A stretch of 64,000 nt of DNA from Sanderia malayensis (GCA_013076295.1 RQOL01000618.1:2046001-2110000); one strand, 5' to 3'. Shown: positions 47,901 through 60,828, counted from the stretch's first letter. Made by a program: numbers and translations. Notes: a model not told the origin generated them from the sequence alone.

Positions 47901-50900
47901 ACGTTCATGTTGTCGATCTCGTCGGCAGCCCACATGATATCATCATAACTGAACATTCTCATCTCGTGGCCCATAACCTTCATTGACAGGAAGCCCTCAG
48001 GTCGGGATGGTTTCTTGTTGACCTATGATGTGGAAACACAACGATTTGACGCTGTTTTAACAATCAATCATTCTTCCAAAGCAAATTTTATTGGTACTAC
48101 ATGGCGTCAGCAAACTTCAAACAATTTTCAAAATGCTAGAATCAATAGTTTGATCATCTGCATATTTAGCTAACGAAAAAATACAATCTATTTGGCACAA
48201 GGGAGGAAGGCAAAGCTTGCAAAAACAATTAAAGCAGCATTAATGATTCGGCTCGACCCCCAAGGACTAATAGGCATAAAATATTGAGATAGGTGAAACA
48301 GATCCTTACCTTGGCGTGCATTTCATTGACATTTCTATCAATATTCTCATCAACACTGCGTCTCGATCTCAGTTTTTGGATGTCATCTTTAGTGAATGTG
48401 AAGTTGAATATGCTCATGATACTGTCCTCAGGAAAGTATCCGTACGGTCCAAACAGACCTTCCATCAGCGTCTCAACTCCTTCGACCCTTGCGGCCATTT
48501 CAATCATGTTTACTGGCACGTCAAGGATGTTGGCTGTGACATTGAGAAGTCCACTTCTTGGTAGAATGTTGTCCGAGTCATAGATGACGTGACCTTCAAC
48601 CGATGCTCCTGATTTCAGGTATTTGGAATACAGCGATCCTTCCAGGGCCTTGGAGAATCTTGTAATTGGAAGCTGGAAATCTTTGAAATTCTCGGATTTG
48701 AAAATTGATGAAAGAATCTCTTGGGTGCTGAAAACAAATATCGAAAACTTCACTTAATCGTAGTTTTAAACATCACAATAAATTGATGGTAGATTGTGAA
48801 GCAATAGATCCGAATAGGTAGTTCTTTCGGGTTACAGGAGGAAATTTTAATGACAGCAACAGGTAACAATGTGATGGATCTTGCATACCTGGTGTGACGT
48901 GGGTCAGACGACTTCTTGATGTTATCCAAATGCGAAAAGACAAACGATCCGACTTGATTGCTTTTCTCATTTGTCAACTGCTTTACAACGTTTGTAAGGG
49001 TGCTTTTAGTTGGACATTTCATCAGTGCCAAGTACGACTGGATTCTCTTTTCTGATCCCATGCTGATGTCTTCAAAGAGACCATGAAGAACACTGGATAC
49101 ATCATTATCGCATGGCATATGTCTCAATGCCTCAAGTGCTGATGTAGTGATGTTCATCTTCAAAGAGCTCTTCGCACACCTCAGCAATGTTCCAGCAGTT
49201 CGTGCTGGCCGCCCGGCATTTCCAATTGCTTTGATTGCCATGAGAATCTCCTCCACACGTTCGTGTTCAATTTCTCCTCCGCAACTGCTTCCAAGTTTGT
49301 CCTCCAAGAAGAGCTCAGCTTGGGTGATCGGGTTTCTCTTTCCGAACCCACATCCGTCAGGGTTCACTCCGCAGTACCTTCTCATCAGTGTTCCCAGGGA
49401 GAGATAAGCCTGTCTGGTGGATTTCTTCGAAGCAATGTTCAAAACGTCTCGGATCATCTGTTTCGTTGGCTTTGCAACTAGGGAGATTCCCTGCAGAAAC
49501 ATGTTCATGTACTCGCCGGTGACCTCCCCATCTATGATGACGTCGTGAACGGCCGAGACGCAAGTTGGTGTGCCGCAGTATGTGAGCGCATCCAGGATGT
49601 ATTGCCTACAAGAGAAGACGGTCTGTTAAGCTATTGACAAATGAATTTTCAAGCTCGAGAAAAACTTGCAACCACGCTTGCCTCACCCCTGCCCTTCTTG
49701 TGAACAGGTAAACAAAGGTAGTATGCATCAAGACAATGTTCCGAGGTGGGATTCGTAAAAGCCCGCATACTTCAAATTTATGTATTCATGGATTCAGTGA
49801 TGATAAAAGACATGGATTCAGTGATGATACAAGTCTTTTGCAGTGACCCATATAATCATGTTTAAGGCACCGCAACCAAATGCGTTGGCATTAAAATACA
49901 TTTGAATACAACACAAATTGCATACCGGTAGACACTTTTGAGATCGGTCTGTGATGAGCTGCAAATTCCACTTTTGTCGCAGTTGAAATATTTGGCCATA
50001 ATTGGTGTCATCCTCTTGGCATCAACCTTTCTCAACAAAGTGACAAGCTGTGTGAATTCGTGTGCTGAATCTTGCTTGGCTGCCAAATTGTCCCTCTTTT
50101 CAGCATCAACCAAAGCAGACATGACATTGTCGATTTTTGTAACAATGCCATTGTCAGGCTTCATTTCTTCATTCTCGTGCTCGTAAATCAGAGAGGCAGA
50201 TTTGCTTGGTTTCGTGTCGACTGATACATCAAGTCGTCGGCCCATTTTTTCTCCAATGAACTTCACGATCTGCTTGACGGATGTGACTGCGCCAGCTGGT
50301 CTGTTGTAGTGGGCAGAGAAAGGGCGGAAGATGTGGCTTTCCAAACATTCAACTGAGACAATCTTTTCATCTCGAAGTGTGTATGCGCAGGTGCTGGTAG
50401 AATTCAGTGGCTGAATGGGCTACGAATGAAAATACGAAACATTTATGGGCTACGAATGGGCTACGAATGCAAAATATGATTTCTTATTTGGCATGATTTG
50501 TGTCAACATGGGGGCATATAATTACGTCAACGCAAGATTGATTACAGCAGAAATTGAAGCCTTTCTCTTCTGTGCGTCACGTGAGGAGTTTGATTCATGT
50601 TATCAACGCTTACCGTTTTGGAGTGGGCAAAAGTGGCAGTTTGGATGCCGAGTTCGTTGTGCGCACGCTCAGTACAGTCGGACAATTGTTTCGACTTGTA
50701 GACGACTCCATCTTGTTCGAAAACATTGACTTTACAGCGCCCATTAACATCAGTTTCCACCTTGGCATCTCTGTCAAGCTGCAGTGTACTGAGGATTCCC
50801 CTCTTGACGTTCAACACGTGAGTGGATTCCCCAACTGCTGGAAACAGTTGTGTTAGTCTTCCTTTCGATGTCTGGAAGACCAGGTCTTGAGCTTCAAGCT

Positions 50901-53900
50901 CTCTGCTGAATTTCCTCGACTCTTCAGCCTTTTGGAAATTCTTTTGGTTCTTGCTCTTCACCAAGAGCTCTGGGTTGTTGACCTGCACAAAAAACACAAA
51001 AGGTATTTAGACACTCCACTTTCTAATTTCCAGACAAGACAAACGCCTGGTGAATGGGAAGTCGAAATATTTCAAAGTGAATTGGTTACAGGGAAACGTG
51101 TCCCTGCTACCCCTCATTGGCGTAGAGTGGGGGTTTATTGGCCCCCAGCTGTCTTCCTTGTGCCTGTCGGCTTTTTAGACTTTTCCCAGATGACAAATGT
51201 TTGGGATATTGAGAAATAAAGTTATTTTTCTTTCCCATGGTATTTTTGATGACATCATGCTAGTCTCGCTTTTAATTATTAGTGGTTTCTATTGTTCCAT
51301 ATTGATTTTCATTGGCCCCTAGTTATTAATCTTGCTCTACGCCACTGCTACCGCTTCCCTCGGGTCCCGACGTCCCTATTAGCAATCTTGAAACAGCAAA
51401 GAGACATGTAGTTGAGTAGTTTAACTAACCTGCATGCGATACTTGCATGCTCCCTGAGGGTGAATAAGAATCTTTGCCCTCAGCTTTAATCCTGTCTGAT
51501 CTGTGGTTGATCCCTGAACAGTGCTCAGGGTCTCGCCTTCGTACGTGAAAATGCTTGTGACATCTTTTTTCAGACGAGAATCTGCCAATAATAAAGAAAG
51601 ACATTATAAAATAGCTGCAAATGGCATGGTAAGCATTGGCAATGAGAGGACGATATAAAACCGGCAGATTCTAACTTCCCGCATTCGTCCTCCCAGAAAG
51701 TCCGACCCCCACCCCCCATAACTCTAACTATCGCTGTAACTAATTAGCATGGGTTTAAGAGTCCGCGTTAGGTTCCATTGATCGTAAATGAACCGACTAC
51801 CGGTTGCGGTTGAATTTAAGCATCCGGGCTGATACGTTCCGAGTCCAGGATATTGCATACCGTAAATTCTCTATTAAGTCCCCCCTCTCAATTAAGCCCC
51901 CCCTCTCTAATTAGCCCTCCCTTTTCGGAAGGAAAAATTTAATAAGCCCCCCCTCTCAATTTAGCCCCCCCCCATCTTCACTGATGCCAAAATAAGTAAA
52001 CTTGACAAACAACTGAGTTTTTCATTTTGTTCATTGGTCGTTCAATACTTCTCAACAAATTCAAATTCAAATCATTTAGGCTTAAGTATTGTAGATATAA
52101 ACGTTTTTCACACGGACTTCATTGAATAATGTATTTCATGTATTATTTAATGTATTTCCACCGCTGAAAATGGTTTTCTATTACAAAATTTTTATTAAGC
52201 CCCCTCTCTCAATTTAGCCCCCCCTCTCTAATAAGCCCCCTCTTTAAAGTACTGAAAAACAATAAGCCCCCGGGGGGCTCAAAAGAGAATTTACGGTATT
52301 GCACAACAGATATCTTATTCAATTTAATTGTTCAAAACGCATAATTGAAGTGATTCACTTTCAATATCTCGCCGCATAAACAACATGTTTTCAACCAAGT
52401 AATTCACGTGCTATTCGCGTGAAAACTCACATAATCACACATGGAGGAAAGGAGAATAATAAACTATTTGTTCAGATCACTGAACTGAGAAAAATAATAT
52501 TAAAAAACTAGAAGCAAGCCTGGGCATGTTCAACTTGTCATGTTGTTATTCAACCGCAATATATCAATTTACATAGCTCTATTCAACTCAATTCAAAAGG
52601 GATTGCATTTTCAATTATTGAAAGCTTATATCATGAACAGGGCAGTTGGCGCGTCGAACAAAATATATGGGAAGAATTAACTTTGGAAAATTAATAATAA
52701 AAACTTGGGTCCGGAAAGAACTATGAGGGCAGAACAATGAACCGCCCTCCCTTTTGATAAACCCAAAGTCAAGAATCCTGTCTCGGTGATAACGATATGT
52801 ATTACATCATAAGTTGTGGTTTACGAAAATATAGACTTTCTAAAGAAACAATAGCAATTTGATCTTGTTTGGTTTTGCCCGGATCAAAGTGCAAATCGAA
52901 ACAGTTTCTCTTTCAAAAAAGTTTTAGCAAAGTACACAATTTATTTATCCCTGGGGTAAAATTTAATTGCAACGATATGTTTCTCCTCACATTCCGACAC
53001 ACTATAATTCTGATATCCCTATTTTGCATTTTGAGCTTAAAAATCCCCATAGGGCATATTTCCTACATTTAAATGGATACGATTGAGTACAGGGCAAGCC
53101 TTGTTAGATTGGGTCCCGCTTCGAGCTATAAATAAAACAGTCATTACGCATACAAAAGAAATTTGTTTTTCAACCGAGAGTACAATAATTCCAGCGCACA
53201 GTTTCCGAATGCGAACACAGGTTGAAGTTATTTGTGCGCTCATATCATATTTGCAGCGCCACCAGTCACGAGATGTTTTCGCGAAAACAAGCATTGAACA
53301 ATGGTAAATAGAATAAATTCTTTATTTAGCAGAGAGGTTATCACTATTTGTATGGATGCGAGCAAGGCGATCTCCATCAGTCAATTAGAGATAACAATGG
53401 TTCATTATCATACAGTGGTGGATGGAGTTTAAGAGGGAACTCGTGACTTGGGCATGCATAGGATGGGTGGTACTGCAAATTCAAAACAGCTGATTAGTTC
53501 AAAACAGTAGATTTTTCCATTTCCGCTCTTTCAAATATACAGCTTGGCTATATATGCACCGAAAAATATTGTAAAAACAAACAATACCACAAATAATTAT
53601 ATATATTTGAATTTAACAATTTTCGGCTTCATGTTGAAGTCCGCTATGCTATAAAGTAACCCTTATTGATAACAGTGCCTTTTGGCATTGAAAAGGCTGT
53701 AATATTATTTCTATTATCTAATATTATTATTATTTGTTTGAGAAGTGTCATGCACATGAAGGAAATTGTTCGGTGGAAAACTTTCACGCTATTATGAGCG
53801 GGAGTTTCCCTGGCAGGTATGGGCATGTGACAAAATAAAAAAAAATTTGAGCAGACACAGTAAACATACCTGAACAGTCGTTGCCTTCAAGATAAGATGC

Positions 53901-54313
53901 CCAACTGTTGAACTCGTCAATGCTGAACGGAGCTAAAAATAAGAAGAGAAATACTTGAAAAATACAAAGCGCAAATATAAAATTATAACTGCCAATGAGA
54001 AATATATATAGCAAAGATATAAGAAACATTGTATTAAGGACCTTGGAAAGTGGGGCATATATATTTTGAAGTTTAACCAGAAAGAACTGCAGGTTCAAAA
54101 GTTTAATTAAGACGAAGCTATGTTACATAAAATTGATTTGACAAGCATAGCTTTAATGAAGAGTGAGGTATATCTAATTAATTGTTGCAGGCAAAGGTGC
54201 TGCAAGGCGCAATGAGCTGCAAGGAAAATTATAAGTACAAAGTGTTAAAAGTATATATATAACTCACCAGAAAATGCTCCGGCCGCTAGCAACACTATTA
54301 TTGGAAACTTCAT
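35997..54313 (-). CDS. Large lipid-transfer protein (apolipophorin/apoB class) with VWD and vWA-like domains
   Basis: Secreted lipid carrier of about 4357 residues. Thirteen exons: 54313-54268, 53932-53870, 51581-51430, 50982-50614, 50410-49926, 49605-48889, 48727-48310, 48022-47676, 47485-47303, 47101-38418, 38159-37752, 37398-37015 and 36814-35997, all GT-AG and in phase. Residues 1-16 are a signal peptide (MKFPIIVLLAAGAFSG). About 35-700 form the vitellogenin/apoB N-terminal lipoprotein module (FTYEGETLSTVQG, CKYRMQ, a Cys-bearing helical domain with CGTPTC and CGVNPDGCGFG). A furin-type RSRR precedes Ser735, followed by beta-rich lipid-binding sequence. About 1957-3790 are Lys/Glu/Tyr-rich amphipathic helices. 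A VWD domain (FGKSHVMTFDGKSYEF, GLLGTNNNELYDEF) spans about 3825-4085. The last ~270 residues resemble vWA (EIDVVVLVSARSS, RYALVSYGTG, FRPGATKLFFLF), ending in a Cys cluster. Size and helix content favour apolipophorin/apoB over vitellogenin; no poly-Ser phosvitin is seen. Confidence 0.92.
47203..47282. repeat. 20-bp minisatellite, four units, in lipoprotein intron 9
   Basis: GGCTACTCGAAAT recurs at 47203, 47223, 47243 and 47263, a strict 20-base period. The fourth unit is partly diverged. It lies within the 201-base intron between exons 9 and 10. Confidence 0.85.
51115..51347. mobile_element. hAT-type MITE in lipoprotein intron 3
   Basis: A 233-base element with ends CATTGGCGTAGAGTG and (inverted) CAGTGGCGTAGAGC, followed inward on both sides by a GGCCCC-type motif. 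The 8-base flanks CTACCCCT (51107-51114) and CTACCGCT (51348-51355) differ at one base. It is a third member of the hAT group, with a different interior from the copies at 18113 and 32391. Confidence 0.75.
51858..52298. mobile_element. 441-bp terminal-inverted-repeat element in lipoprotein intron 2
   Basis: Perfect 15-base inverted ends TACCGTAAATTCTCT, each abutted by TTGCA (51853-51857 and 52299-52303), a likely 5-base target duplication. Next to both ends are repeats of TAAGCCCCCCCTCTCAATT type and their relatives, giving a nested C-rich structure. There is no open frame. A decayed copy is at 12204-12320. I cannot assign the superfamily. Confidence 0.75.
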
Positions 54314-56412
54314 GATGAGCACAAGACCATGTAGTTCCTATAACTGGTTTGAGGGACTGAAAAATTCTCCCGGGATTTATGTGAAAAAATGTGTCAAAGT
54401 CCGAAGGAAGAAATGAGGATTGGTTAAAACTCAAGACAATAGCAACGAGGTACGAAAGGTCGATTTTTGCATGCTCGACAACTGTGACAAAAAAAGACCA
54501 ATCAGAGGAGAGCTAGAAACACGAGACATGAATTGGAACCAGTTGTGCAATTGTGCGCAATATGCGCAAACAGACATGAAATTGACCACAGTACGCAATG
54601 TATTGGACCATGTGACAAGCACATACAATGGTGTTTAATATCTTTTTCAAAGTTGTTTGACCTGTTACTTTAAATAAGTCATCGAACTTTGGACATTTCG
54701 TTTTACAAATAGGTTATTGAATAACTTGTACTTTTCATGTGGTGCCGAAGGTCCAAAGATTTTACAGAAATTTAATATCGAGATCGACCTTTGATGATCA
54801 AAGCTTGAAGAAAAAATGTCTATATCTTGGGGCTATTAGGTAATTCACCAAGAAATCCTTGTACGGTGATGTTGATGATAACATCAGTGATGGTAAGGTA
54901 CATGTCCCTAATTTGAAAACTTCTCGGTTCTTTGGCAAAAGCACATCAACAAAACAATATCTAAAAGCATTTGCTTTGAAAAAAGTAATTAAGCAAGGAT
55001 CTATAAAAACGATTATCTCTCTGTTAATTAAACCAAAGAGGTTTTGCAATATTGTACAAATATCATCGTATTAGTCATCATAACCTATATTTTAATATAC
55101 ATCGAAGGTCAATATCAGTGTTTTTGATAAAGTTTACGATTAAAGTTGGACAATAGTTCAGAGGAACATCCCTAATAGGAAACCTCCTTGGAAGGAAAAC
55201 CTCAGCAGACAAAGAAAAGAGGAAACGATAATGAGCGCTAAGGAATAATAGAAGCAACATTCTAAACTAAAGCATTAATTTAAAGAACAAAACAAATGTC
55301 ACTGTTATTGGAAAAGGTAACGAGTCGTTAGGGGAAGAAAAGGAAGCCAATGGTGAAAATAACATTACTGAGAAGGCCTCGCATCCAATATACTTGTGAC
55401 CTCGCAGTTACAAGTTAGCTGGAAAACAAGTTTTGTTGTACGAGCATTTAAACTCGCGTGAAATTCGTTATGGAAAGACTGACTCAAGTCCAGCGCTATT
55501 TCTCGATACTTCTCAAATCCAGCGCTATTTCTCGATACTTCTAGAGTCTTCTCGATACTCCATACTTCCACAGACCTTGTAAGTTAAACAGTAAGAATCT
55601 TTAAGTGGATACTCCTTTTCATAACACGTGCAGCCACGCCCGGTTTCACGTGTTCAGTTCAGCAGAAAGCGGAGCAATTGGCATATAACGATAACAGCCA
55701 ATGCCAAAACAGCACAGTAATTTGCATATAAATATACACAAGGAGATTTGAAAAACAACTCGATATTGGAAAACAACGCTAAAAGGGCCTTGCGGGGTAC
55801 CACTCGTGGTAATAAATGTACCGATAGAATGTAATGAGGTGGGAGGTCGTGCTGGAACGCAGGTGGATAATAAAAGGATGCAGCAGGGTTTTGAACGATG
55901 TGTTTCGGGTGTGGTCGTGCAAAACAACGTGCTACAAAAACGTAAGAACAACTTCAGTGCTCGAGTGATCTGGGAGCTAATCTCAGATGCGATAAACTTA
56001 TGGTCTTATGTTCAAAACCAATGTCTGTTTTGACAAGCTCAGATAAACACGATTAGATCCTTATATTTCGGGTGGAAAACAAAATAATTAAAAATGTGCA
56101 TGGTGTTTAATTAATCCGAGGCGTCCATTCTGAATTGCAGGTACGTCGTATTGGAATCTATTGACGTAATTCAATTCAACTCAATATTGAATGGTGTTAG
56201 TTAATGGGCAGTGGCAAACAGCAAGAGAAGCCTGTAGATTAGATATTCCAGTTGAGATTGATTCTAGCGGGTGTTATTAATGCACAAACAGGTATTCAAA
56301 GACGCTGTTTAGACCACGAAATTGTCGCGGGCATCTATCGATCGATCTCCCTGTGGCAAAACAAGAGACCAATCATTGCCAAGAGCTTAGCAAGCTGAAG
56401 ACACGCGACTTA
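54314..56412. other. Lipoprotein gene upstream region, no gene recognised
   Basis: 2.1 kb between the lipoprotein start codon and the ZFAND1 stop. It should carry the lipoprotein promoter and the ZFAND1 3' UTR. Small open frames here lack family features. A short direct repeat of AATCCAGCGCTATTTCTCGA-type sequence is present near 55490-55540. Confidence 0.5.
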
Positions 56413-58552
56413 TCATGTGTGGTATTCAGTATCTGTATAGCATAGCTTCAATAATCTTTGGCTATCCAAGTTAATGTCCCCACTTTCAATTAAACTTTGC
56501 AAATTTGCGGCGGAATCCAATGCGACGCCATCGCTGAACAAGCGAAGTTTCTGAGAATGCAAGACGACCATTAAGTAAATACGCTTGGAAATTTGAAACA
56601 CTTTCGTTTCTAAAAGTTCTGGAACAAAAAATTGCAATTGAAATAAACCCACCTTTGCATCAGCAATATTATTTTCATTTTTTATATTTTTCATCGCTGC
56701 AACATTGTCAATTATTCTTCCAGCAGACCAAGTCTTGGATAGAAAACAAAAACGCTGTAAATACGCAGGACTCTCTTGTCATGGATTTAAGAAAAAAAAT
56801 AATCTTGAAGGACGAGCTTTTACCTTACTAAAAAACATTGGACATCCTACAGGTGTTGTTGCTTTCCCAGAACTCTCTGTTGGCAGCTCTACATTGAAAT
56901 AAATCCTATCAACCTGGATGATAAGAAATGTTTCAAAAATCTCAGTAATTGCTTACAGTTCTTATTTACTTGGCAATATAAAATATTGAATAGCATTTAG
57001 TAAGGGAGTGCTCTATCCTTGATTAGCTTTGCTACTGAAAGAGCTCCTCCTCAAGAATCCCCCTTCATACAGATCCTCTAGTGTTTTGTATTTTCTCTGT
57101 TATTTATCCATATTATTTTAGTTTCTAGTTGCTTAATTATTGTAATTAAGAGTATTTGTATGTAGAGGAATTTAAAATCAATAAAACTGAAACTGAGAAG
57201 CTGATTGGTAAAACTCGACACAACAAGATGCATTTTGAAAAATGAGATTAATACCTGTGGAATGCTTTTATCCCCAATCGCATGCATTTTTAGCTTCATG
57301 AGGGTCACCTTGGCAGCTGTTTTTGCAGCCCTTGCATTCTTCGACTCCTTGACTATGACAACAAGGTTGAAATTACTGCTTTGGTACATGGTTCATTCTC
57401 AATTTCAAGTAACAGCAAAGCATCCATTACTACATTCATTCATTTACACAAATTTTAGTAATCAATACCTTTCAGTTCAGTGTTCAGTTCTCTACCTAGA
57501 AAAATAAAAAAATATTCTTTTCTTTTCCTCGGTTTTAAATTATAGAGACAAATACAAAAACTGAATCAAATAATTAAGATGATTAATAAATATACCAATG
57601 TACCTATAACTGCTTCAACTTTTTCTTTCGGTGTCAATTGTTCTCCCTGTTTCTGTGAATATTTCTCGCAGTTGTGATCTTGTTGATGCCTGTGTCTGAT
57701 GAAAAGATCAAGTTATAACATCAATGGAGTTATATGAAAATTTTACTGTGATGATTCTTACAAAACCGTAGTGATACTCCCGACTCATTGATTTCTGGAG
57801 CAATACATGGGATATTGACTAGCTTGACAAAGCATACCTTAAACAGAAGTTCTTGTGACAATCAGAACAATTAACACGGACAAGTTCGGCACCAGAACAG
57901 CCATGCAATTCACATTTGAAAGATTCCGATAATGTTTTATCATTACTTCCAAAGTTCTAGGAGCAAGATCAAATCAGTCTCAACCTTGAATAACATACTT
58001 GTACGCGTTGATAATAGAGTCTGTTACTCATTAATTATACCTTGTTGCTCTGACTTTCAGGACATTGGTGTGAGCTTCTTTCCTTGTGATTTACGCTGGA
58101 AAAAGATATCTATAACAAATATAATTCCGCTAGATTAGAGGAAAGTGGATAAAGGGAAGATGAAAGCCCCTTATCAACAAATACTACACAATTAGTTTAG
58201 GAGTAACTCACTATGATGTGACAGCATGGTAAAACGTTTATGCCATTTGTCAAGAAAAAATATATAATTGACTCTTACCAAAACACCTTGCTACATGCGT
58301 CGCATGAAAATGGAAGAAAATCTAAAAACAGAAATTACTTGTAAACTACCCATTTACAGAACAACTCACGCAAAATGACACATGTATAGCAGTTCTTTAC
58401 AAGACCACGTGGGTCGGATCACACAATGAATAAGATGGATAATTACCTACAAAGGCGCTTTAAATTTATAAACTATATTTAAATTTCAATATATTACCGA
58501 GTTGTTGGCAGAATTCAACAGAACACTGCTTTCCAAGAGCAGGAAATTCCAT
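56413..58552 (-). CDS. ZFAND1: AN1-type zinc finger protein 1
   Basis: Stress-granule clearance factor that in human cells links the proteasome and p97/VCP. Nine exons: 58552-58498, 58321-58279, 58095-58041, 57956-57838, 57695-57604, 57352-57255, 56913-56824, 56754-56653 and 56550-56413, all in phase, giving 263 residues (human about 268). The first AN1 finger runs from KQCSVEFCQQLDFLPFSCDA through CSKVFCVNHKERSSHQC. The second runs from FKCELHGCSGAELVRVNCSD through CHKNFCLRHRHQQDHNC. Then come the conserved helix AAKTAAKVTLMKLKMHAIGD, and a ubiquitin-like C-terminal region with VDRIYFNVELP, SAGRIIDNVAA and LRLFSDGVALD. All zinc ligands of both fingers appear present. It is read away from HCCS across a 458-base gap. 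Confidence 0.95.
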
Positions 58553-59010
58553 GTTTTCAAACAATTTTAAATAACAGACTGAAAATCTGGTATGTGGGCC
58601 TAGGCAGTGGGCGGGGCACTTTTCGAGCGATACAGTGTTATCATACATGAAGTTTCCTATTGTGCATTGGTAAGCGTTGCGCTGCGGAGACACGGCCCGT
58701 CCCTGCGGAGTAATTGTTTTCTGTGTGAATCTGTACCATGTTTGAAATGTGAAAATTTCATGTAACAAAGTCATTGTTGCAACCAACAGTGGAGTCTATT
58801 TACAAAATTTCCAAAGAATCAAGGTTTGAAGATTGTTTCTGAGATGAATATGATTGATAATCTCGAGGGATTTTTTTTTGCCCGACCAGAATTTTCATTT
58901 TGCAATGTGTTAGGCCCGTCACGCACATTACGACAGCCCACGTGGTGTATCATATCACTTGTATTGTTTTAAGGTAAACGTATTTTAGAAAAGTCCTCTT
59001 TATATCAGGA
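58553..59010. promoter_or_regulatory. Divergent ZFAND1/HCCS promoter region
   Basis: 458 bases between two divergent start codons. A CACGTG E-box lies at 58939-58944. Part of the region is open in frame upstream of the ZFAND1 Met, but that extension has no family similarity. No TATA box is evident. ATATCAG just before the HCCS ATG could be an acceptor of a 5' non-coding exon. Confidence 0.5.
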
Positions 59011-60454
59011 ATGGGTACCTCATCGTCTGCACCAGCTGTCGAAGCAGCGACGGATACTAAAATTCAGTTAAACACGGTAGAAGTCACGCCACAAATCCCA
59101 ACTGAGCACCCTGTAACAACAAATGCAGCAAAATTGCCACCAGAAGGGTGTCCAATGCATCAAAAATTAAACACTGAACAAAATGATAATGCAAGCCAAT
59201 GTCCAATGCGTGAAGGAAACGCCAAAGATCACCAGGCTCAAGTTCAGTATGATTATCCAAGCGAATGCCCTATGCGTGCTGCCAATATTAACGCAAACAA
59301 GGAGAACAATGATGAAATAAATCCACTGAATATGGTATGAGATTTGATATCACTATTAATGCGAGTCAGTGGGATTTCTCGTACATTGCTATCGCACTCT
59401 TAATAGTCTTTCGTGCCTTTATTAGTTGTGCTCCCCTCTCCATTGTTCGTGACAATAACCTATTGCTTTAATGCGGTAAAATATTGTTTTTGTGACATTT
59501 CTACCATTGTTTCTTATTGTGTCTCGTAGATGCCTGCCCCCAATCAGCAACCTTCTCCTGGGCAGCCGTTTCCCCTGTCTACCGAGCGAGAGTTATCGTC
59601 AATATCGAGAGCAGGGACGGAAGGGCACTGGGTCTATCCATCTCAACAGATGTTTTGGAATGCAATGCTGCGAAAGGGCTGGAGATGGGAAAAGGACGAT
59701 CTCAAACCATCAGACATGGATAATATCATCAAGATGCATAACATGAATAACGAGAGAGCTTGGGAAGAGGTTCTCAAATGGGAAGCTTTCCATGCACAGT
59801 ACGTATCGAGATGTTTTACGATTCTATACATTTGGAAAGGGTGAAGTTGTTTATGCTTCTCACTTTATCTGTGTAATTTTTAGCGAATGTGGTGAGCCAA
59901 AACTGCTCAAGTTTGGTGGAAAAGCAACTGAATTCTCTCCAAGGGCGAGGATACGCAGCTGGTTTGGGTAAGAAAACCGGGTTCAACTTGATCTTCCTCA
60001 ATTTCCCTTTTTGTAATCACCTTAACTTATCAACATGTGCTATCATGAAATTCTGCAACAGTATCAAGCTTCATCCTTTTTTTTCTCTTGTAAGTTCAGA
60101 CCTGTGCCTTACTTATTACCCGAGTCTGCAAGTCGAGGCTCTTGGACTAAATATATGTTTCAAAGTTTGTCTTATTCCCCATCTTTTCACAGATATGACC
60201 TTCCTTTTGATCGACACGATTGGATAGTGGACCGCTGTGGCAAAGAAGTACGCTATATTATTGATTACTACGATATTGGTGACCCAGAGGCATACAAAAA
60301 GGGAGACTTTGTTCACATGGATGTTAGGCCAGCGTTTGATTCATTTGAAGCTGTTCTTGACCGTTCAAGAGTTGCTATGTTGAGGTGGGCAGTGAATTTA
60401 AGAGCATGGAGTAGGAACATATTTGGATCACAACAATCAACAAACGATGATTGA
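59011..60454 (+). CDS. HCCS: Holocytochrome c synthase (heme lyase)
   Basis: Attaches heme covalently to apocytochrome c in the mitochondrial intermembrane space. Four exons: 59011-59334, 59530-59798, 59884-59967 and 60193-60454, in phase, 312 residues. The N-terminus (MGTSSSAPA) is followed by three Cys-Pro-Met motifs (GCPMH, QCPMR, ECPMR), the heme-regulatory type. The catalytic part has [37 protein letters not shown] (with the conserved heme-ligand His), EWEAFH-like [49 protein letters not shown] and DVRPAFDS. It is longer than vertebrate forms because of the N-terminal region. The Met start fits the family. It converges on the LicD-like gene. Confidence 0.96.
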
Positions 60455-60590
60455 AACATCCTTTGCGGACTCTTATTCCATCATTATTTGAAAAGACGTA
60501 TTGTGTAAAGTTGAATAATTATGTGTGTTTCTGACTTTTCTCATCTTAAAAGCAATGGTTTTCTTCTACATGACTTTAGTCAAATATTAC

Positions 60591-60596
60591 AATAAA
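60591..60596 (+). terminator. AATAAA poly(A) signal of HCCS
   Basis: Canonical AATAAA 137 bases past the HCCS stop. The rest of 60455-60828 is convergent 3' UTR with no other feature seen. Confidence 0.65.
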
Positions 60597-60828
60597 AGAT
60601 TTTTAAAATATAATTTCTTAGCACTTACAAAATTGTGCATATTTTACTTTAGAAATTTGGATTTTTAAGATTTGTTTGTCACAGTGTGGCTTGTTCTTGT
60701 GATGATATACATTTCAAAAATGTTCTAAGCATATAAATTTACAATTGCATCATGTTAATTCTAACTGAGTTAGATTGTGTCTATTTGCCTGGTTCTTGAG
60801 TCACAGATAAAAACCCAGCCAAAATTAG

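Noticed and set aside
35997..54313. Vitellogenin as the name for the large lipoprotein
   Set aside because: The length of about 4357 residues, the long amphipathic-helix region and the absence of a poly-Ser phosvitin segment fit the apolipophorin/apoB class better.
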